Source: Candidatus Zipacnadia bacterium
Lineage (GTDB): Bacteria > Armatimonadota > Zipacnadia > Zipacnadales > Zipacnadaceae
DNA: 7,800 bases
Direction: 5' to 3'
NCBI GenBank assembly: GCA_029821515.1
Contig: JALGTD010000243.1
Coordinates: forward strand, 1 to 7,800
Part shown: positions 6,160 through 7,800 of the stretch, piece after piece
How the letters are laid out: every line of letters begins with the position of its first letter
Numbering within the stretch: position 1 is the stretch's first letter
Notes under the pieces: generated by a model
Database searches by the model: none
What the model was told of the DNA's origin: nothing
Seen by the model: only the letters and a program-made list of their open reading frames with translations
Made by a program: the position numbers and the translations under genes

Positions 6160-6609
6160 CTAGTTGTTATCGTCACCGGACAAAGATGGCTGGCAGACTA
6201 GAGCGCCTTCAACCTCCTCCGGGCCCCAGTCCAATGCTTCGGCCAGCCAAATAACTGCCTCGGCACGCAACCCAACGAATCGAAGAACGTGGCCATTGAG
6301 ATCTATAATGAAAACAGGCATATGCTTCGGTTGGAATCCCGCTATTTCTTCGAACCCAGCAGTAAATCCATCGGTATACCCTCGCAACCATTCCTCCCGT
6401 GCTTGCAGCTTACTTAGCCAGGCAGGTATTGGCTCGCCTTCAACCAAATTCCCTGCCACCGATGCTCCGTGTCGGTTACCTTGAATATGACCAAGCTGAT
6501 AAGGTGAATCTGTCATTGTTTCTCCTGTCACTTTCGCCTCCGAGAGATTCGGAGCTTCTTGGGAACTGATGTCAGTCCCACTATTGTACCGCGGGGTGTT
6601 CCCAACCAT
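6160..6609 (-). CDS. Unrecognised soluble protein downstream of Flp pilin copy 2
   Basis: I do not recognise this protein. It has 149 residues from ATG 6609, whose AGGAGG (6619-6624) lies 9 bases upstream. A second well-placed site, AGGAG at 6522-6526, lies 5 bases before an in-frame ATG at 6516, which would give 118 residues (MTDSPYQLGHIQGN...). There is no signal peptide or membrane helix. A helical, charged stretch (about 84-110, 'LSKLQAREEWLRGYTDGF') is followed by 'PVFIIDLNGHVLRFVGLRAE' (about 112-131) and an acidic C-terminus ending 'SGDDNN'. It begins 46 bp after the stop of Flp pilin copy 2, on the same strand, so it is probably co-transcribed. The residues before 6516 are polar and low in complexity, so the shorter start cannot be ruled out. 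Function unknown. Confidence 0.7.
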   Translation of the reverse strand: MVGNTPRYNSGTDISSQEAPNLSEAKVTGETMTDSPYQLGHIQGNRHGASVAGNLVEGEPIPAWLSKLQAREEWLRGYTDGFTAGFEEIAGFQPKHMPVFIIDLNGHVLRFVGLRAEAVIWLAEALDWGPEEVEGALVCQPSLSGDDNN

Positions 6610-6655
6610 TCTTATGTTCCTCCTCGGAATTGCTCTATGTGGTGCAAAAAACTCA

Positions 6656-6826
6656 CTACGAGTTGCCTAACTCACTGTTGGCCAAGTCAACAGCGCCTGA
6701 CATGCTACCCCGAAGCGCGACCCAGACGAAAGCACCACTCGTGATCAGAACGCCCAGCAGCAAGGCGTACTCCACCGTGGTGACACCATCTTCGTCGCTC
6801 CACAAAGCTCGGATGGTTTTCATCAT
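6656..6826 (-). CDS. flp: Flp-type pilin, copy 2
   Basis: A 56-residue Flp/Fap-type IVb pilin. It has a short leader (MMKTIRALWSDEDG), the processing motif 'DGVTTVEYALLL' (Gly, four residues, Glu-Tyr), a hydrophobic helix and a tail 'DLANSELGNS' identical at its end to copy 1. After leader cleavage such peptides polymerise into the Tad/Flp pilus. AAAGGA (6833-6838) lies 6 bases before ATG 6826 and 9 before ATG 6823; a third ATG at 6832 is too close to it. It lies 122 bp after the lipoprotein gene and 46 bp before the unknown gene at 6160-6609, all on the minus strand. The DNA is clearly homologous to copy 1 (for example 'cccagcagcaaggcgtactc' versus a nearly identical stretch near 2841). Confidence 0.87.
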   Translation of the reverse strand: MMKTIRALWSDEDGVTTVEYALLLGVLITSGAFVWVALRGSMSGAVDLANSELGNS

Positions 6827-6833
6827 TCCCATT

Positions 6834-6870
6834 CCTTTCGCGAAGGGTAGTTCGCCAGCGATTAGGCGAA
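6834..6870 (-). promoter_or_regulatory. Two palindromes in the leader of Flp pilin copy 2
   Basis: TTCGCC (6851-6856) and GGCGAA (6865-6870) form a perfect 6-bp inverted repeat with an 8-base loop. Immediately next to it, 6834-6847 (CCTTTCGCGAAGGG on the plus strand) is a near-palindrome centred on TTCGCGAA. The second one overlaps the pilin Shine-Dalgarno sequence (6833-6838), so on the RNA it could limit ribosome access. A regulatory role is inferred. Confidence 0.4.
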
Positions 6871-6948
6871 TCTTCAGAACAAGGAGTGTCCAGCGTCGCT
6901 AGTAGCTACGATCTTGACCTGCGCCGCCCGTTACCGCCCTGCTGCAGC

Positions 6949-7476
6949 CTATTCACTCGGGCAGGTCGGGCCGGTGAGTTCCGCATTCTCCGCAAGCTGG
7001 CCAGCCTTTACGGCGACTACGATGGTGCCTTCCCCATAATTGCCGTCCAGTGTGAAGCAGTACATCTGGCTGCCGTCGGTCGCCAGCCCGAAATCATACT
7101 TCAGGCCGCGGACACCGGTCGTCGGGTCGGGATCGGAGAAAACAACTTCACCGTCCGGACTGTAGGCGACAATGTCCTCCCAGACGATGCACTCCGGCAG
7201 TCCCACAACGAAGTGACTGAGGCCCGGGGGCTCGCCGTTACCTTCGACCAGGTAACAGAAGCAACTCGTCCCGTTGCAGTCGCTACTGCCCATATACGTC
7301 ACGGTGTACCCGGAGACAACTACCGAGTCGCCCTGGGCCTCCGCCCACTCGGAAGGAGGCGCACACTCCGGCTCAGGCCCACAATTCACGCACGAATTGC
7401 TACCTCCACAGCCAGCCATAACCGCCAAACTCAAACACACAACCACAGCAAGCACGCTCTTACTAAGTATAGACAT
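6949..7476 (-). CDS. Cys-rich secreted lipoprotein
   Basis: The 175-residue product begins with a lipoprotein signal peptide: a hydrophobic stretch (8-20) and the lipobox-like 'VMAGCGG' with C23 as the lipidated residue. The mature part has nine further cysteines (29, 32, 38, 67, 72, 74, 96, 140, 172), which fits disulfide-bonded extracytoplasmic protein. The C-terminal two thirds contain 'LSHFVVGLPECI' (87-97), 'DPTTGVRGLKYD' (117-128), 'YCFTLDGNYGEGTIVVAVKAG' minus its last residues (139-158) and 'LTGPTC' (167-172). This layout recalls a beta-rich surface module that I have seen in various secreted bacterial proteins, but I cannot name the family. AAAGGAG (7487-7493) lies 10 bases before ATG 7476. 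It sits between a TadG-like gene and a Flp pilin on one strand, suggesting a role with the pilus at the envelope; that is inference. Confidence 0.82.
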   Translation of the reverse strand: MSILSKSVLAVVVCLSLAVMAGCGGSNSCVNCGPEPECAPPSEWAEAQGDSVVVSGYTVTYMGSSDCNGTSCFCYLVEGNGEPPGLSHFVVGLPECIVWEDIVAYSPDGEVVFSDPDPTTGVRGLKYDFGLATDGSQMYCFTLDGNYGEGTIVVAVKAGQLAENAELTGPTCPSE

Positions 7477-7665
7477 CTTTGTTACTCTCCTTTCGATCTT
7501 TCCGCTGGCGCATTTTATATGCCTAATTCTCTGCTCACCTTCTCAAACCGTCCGGCGCAAGCCGGCGGCGGCTACTATGATGATACAGCACCCTGCCTTG
7601 TCACTGGATCAACGCCAAGGTTGGTCTGTCCGAGTAACTGACCAGGCTCTGAAAACGACAGGCTG

Positions 7666-7800
7666 TTACTGGACCATGCTGACTGTCCAAACCTTCTCGG
7701 AGAGGGCATCGGTGCCGGTGCCGGGCAACTGATACTTGATGAACCGGCCAGTGATCGAGTAAGGGGGGTTCTGGCTATTGATTGACTCAATCCAGAAGGC
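7666..7800 (-). CDS. TadG-like pilus-associated protein, copy 3 (C-terminal end only, partial)
   Basis: The frame entering from the right edge encodes 44 residues, beginning 'AFWIESINSQNPPYSITGRF' and ending 'LPGTGTDALSEKVWTVSMVQ', and stops with TAA at 7666. It aligns with the ends of both other copies ('AFWLESVDSYGQPKSVTGRF...WTVKMVQ' and 'AFYIESVNSKKKPYDIIGRF...WTVKMVQ'), including the invariant GRF and terminal Met-Val-Gln. It is therefore a third paralogue, on the same strand as copy 1. The N-terminal part is outside the window. The Cys-rich lipoprotein gene follows after about 190 bp. Confidence 0.85.
   Translation of the reverse strand, partial: AFWIESINSQNPPYSITGRFIKYQLPGTGTDALSEKVWTVSMVQ

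Noticed and set aside
6886..7641. Plus-strand open frame of 251 codons
   Set aside because: It is antisense to the lipoprotein gene, which has a signal peptide, lipobox and a good ribosome binding site on the minus strand.
7500..7660. Possible pilin remnant on the minus strand ('VSRELGI' before a stop, like 'NSELGNS')
   Set aside because: Only four or five residues resemble the pilin tail and no upstream pilin core (EY motif, hydrophobic helix) is present.

Overview
The window looks like an accessory chromosomal region of a moderately GC-rich bacterium. Several genes have canonical AGGAGG-type ribosome binding sites, and the pilin and TadG-like families present are bacterial. I cannot place the phylum with confidence. 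Pilins with an 'EDGxTTVEYALLL' core and short TadG-like proteins are compatible with several deep-branching environmental lineages, but I could not test this.

Left part (1-2559, minus strand): a monovalent cation:proton antiporter of the CPA2/Kef type (C-terminus cut by the window edge), preceded in transcription order by a complete PAP2-superfamily membrane phosphatase. The antiporter has Asn-Asn where family members usually carry acidic residues in the ion-binding helix.

Middle and right parts (2570-7800): a repeated Tad/Flp-type surface module. There are three paralogues of a TadG-like secreted/membrane-anchored protein: minus strand 2924-3971 with one frameshift near its N-terminus; plus strand 4687-5790, intact; and minus strand 7666-7800, C-terminal tail only. 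There are also two short Flp-type pilin genes on the minus strand (2741-2914 and 6656-6826), easily missed because they encode fewer than 60 residues. Between the third TadG-like gene and the second pilin lies a Cys-rich lipoprotein gene (6949-7476), and after that pilin an unrecognised soluble protein (6160-6609). In transcription order the minus strand therefore reads TadG-like, lipoprotein, Flp pilin, unknown protein; then, further left, TadG-like, Flp pilin, PAP2 phosphatase, antiporter. None of the Tad secretion machinery (ATPase, platform proteins, secretin, prepilin peptidase) is in the window.

The TadG-like/pilin region shows several signs of sequence instability: an 11-G tract inside the intact TadG-like gene, a 21-bp in-frame tandem duplication in the same gene, a one-base frameshift at a GTAGGTAG sequence in its paralogue, two diverged copies of a ~115-bp direct repeat flanking one TadG-like/pilin unit, and two paralogues in inverted orientation. 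The simplest reading is a duplicated, possibly phase-variable pilus or surface-protein locus. That interpretation is inference.
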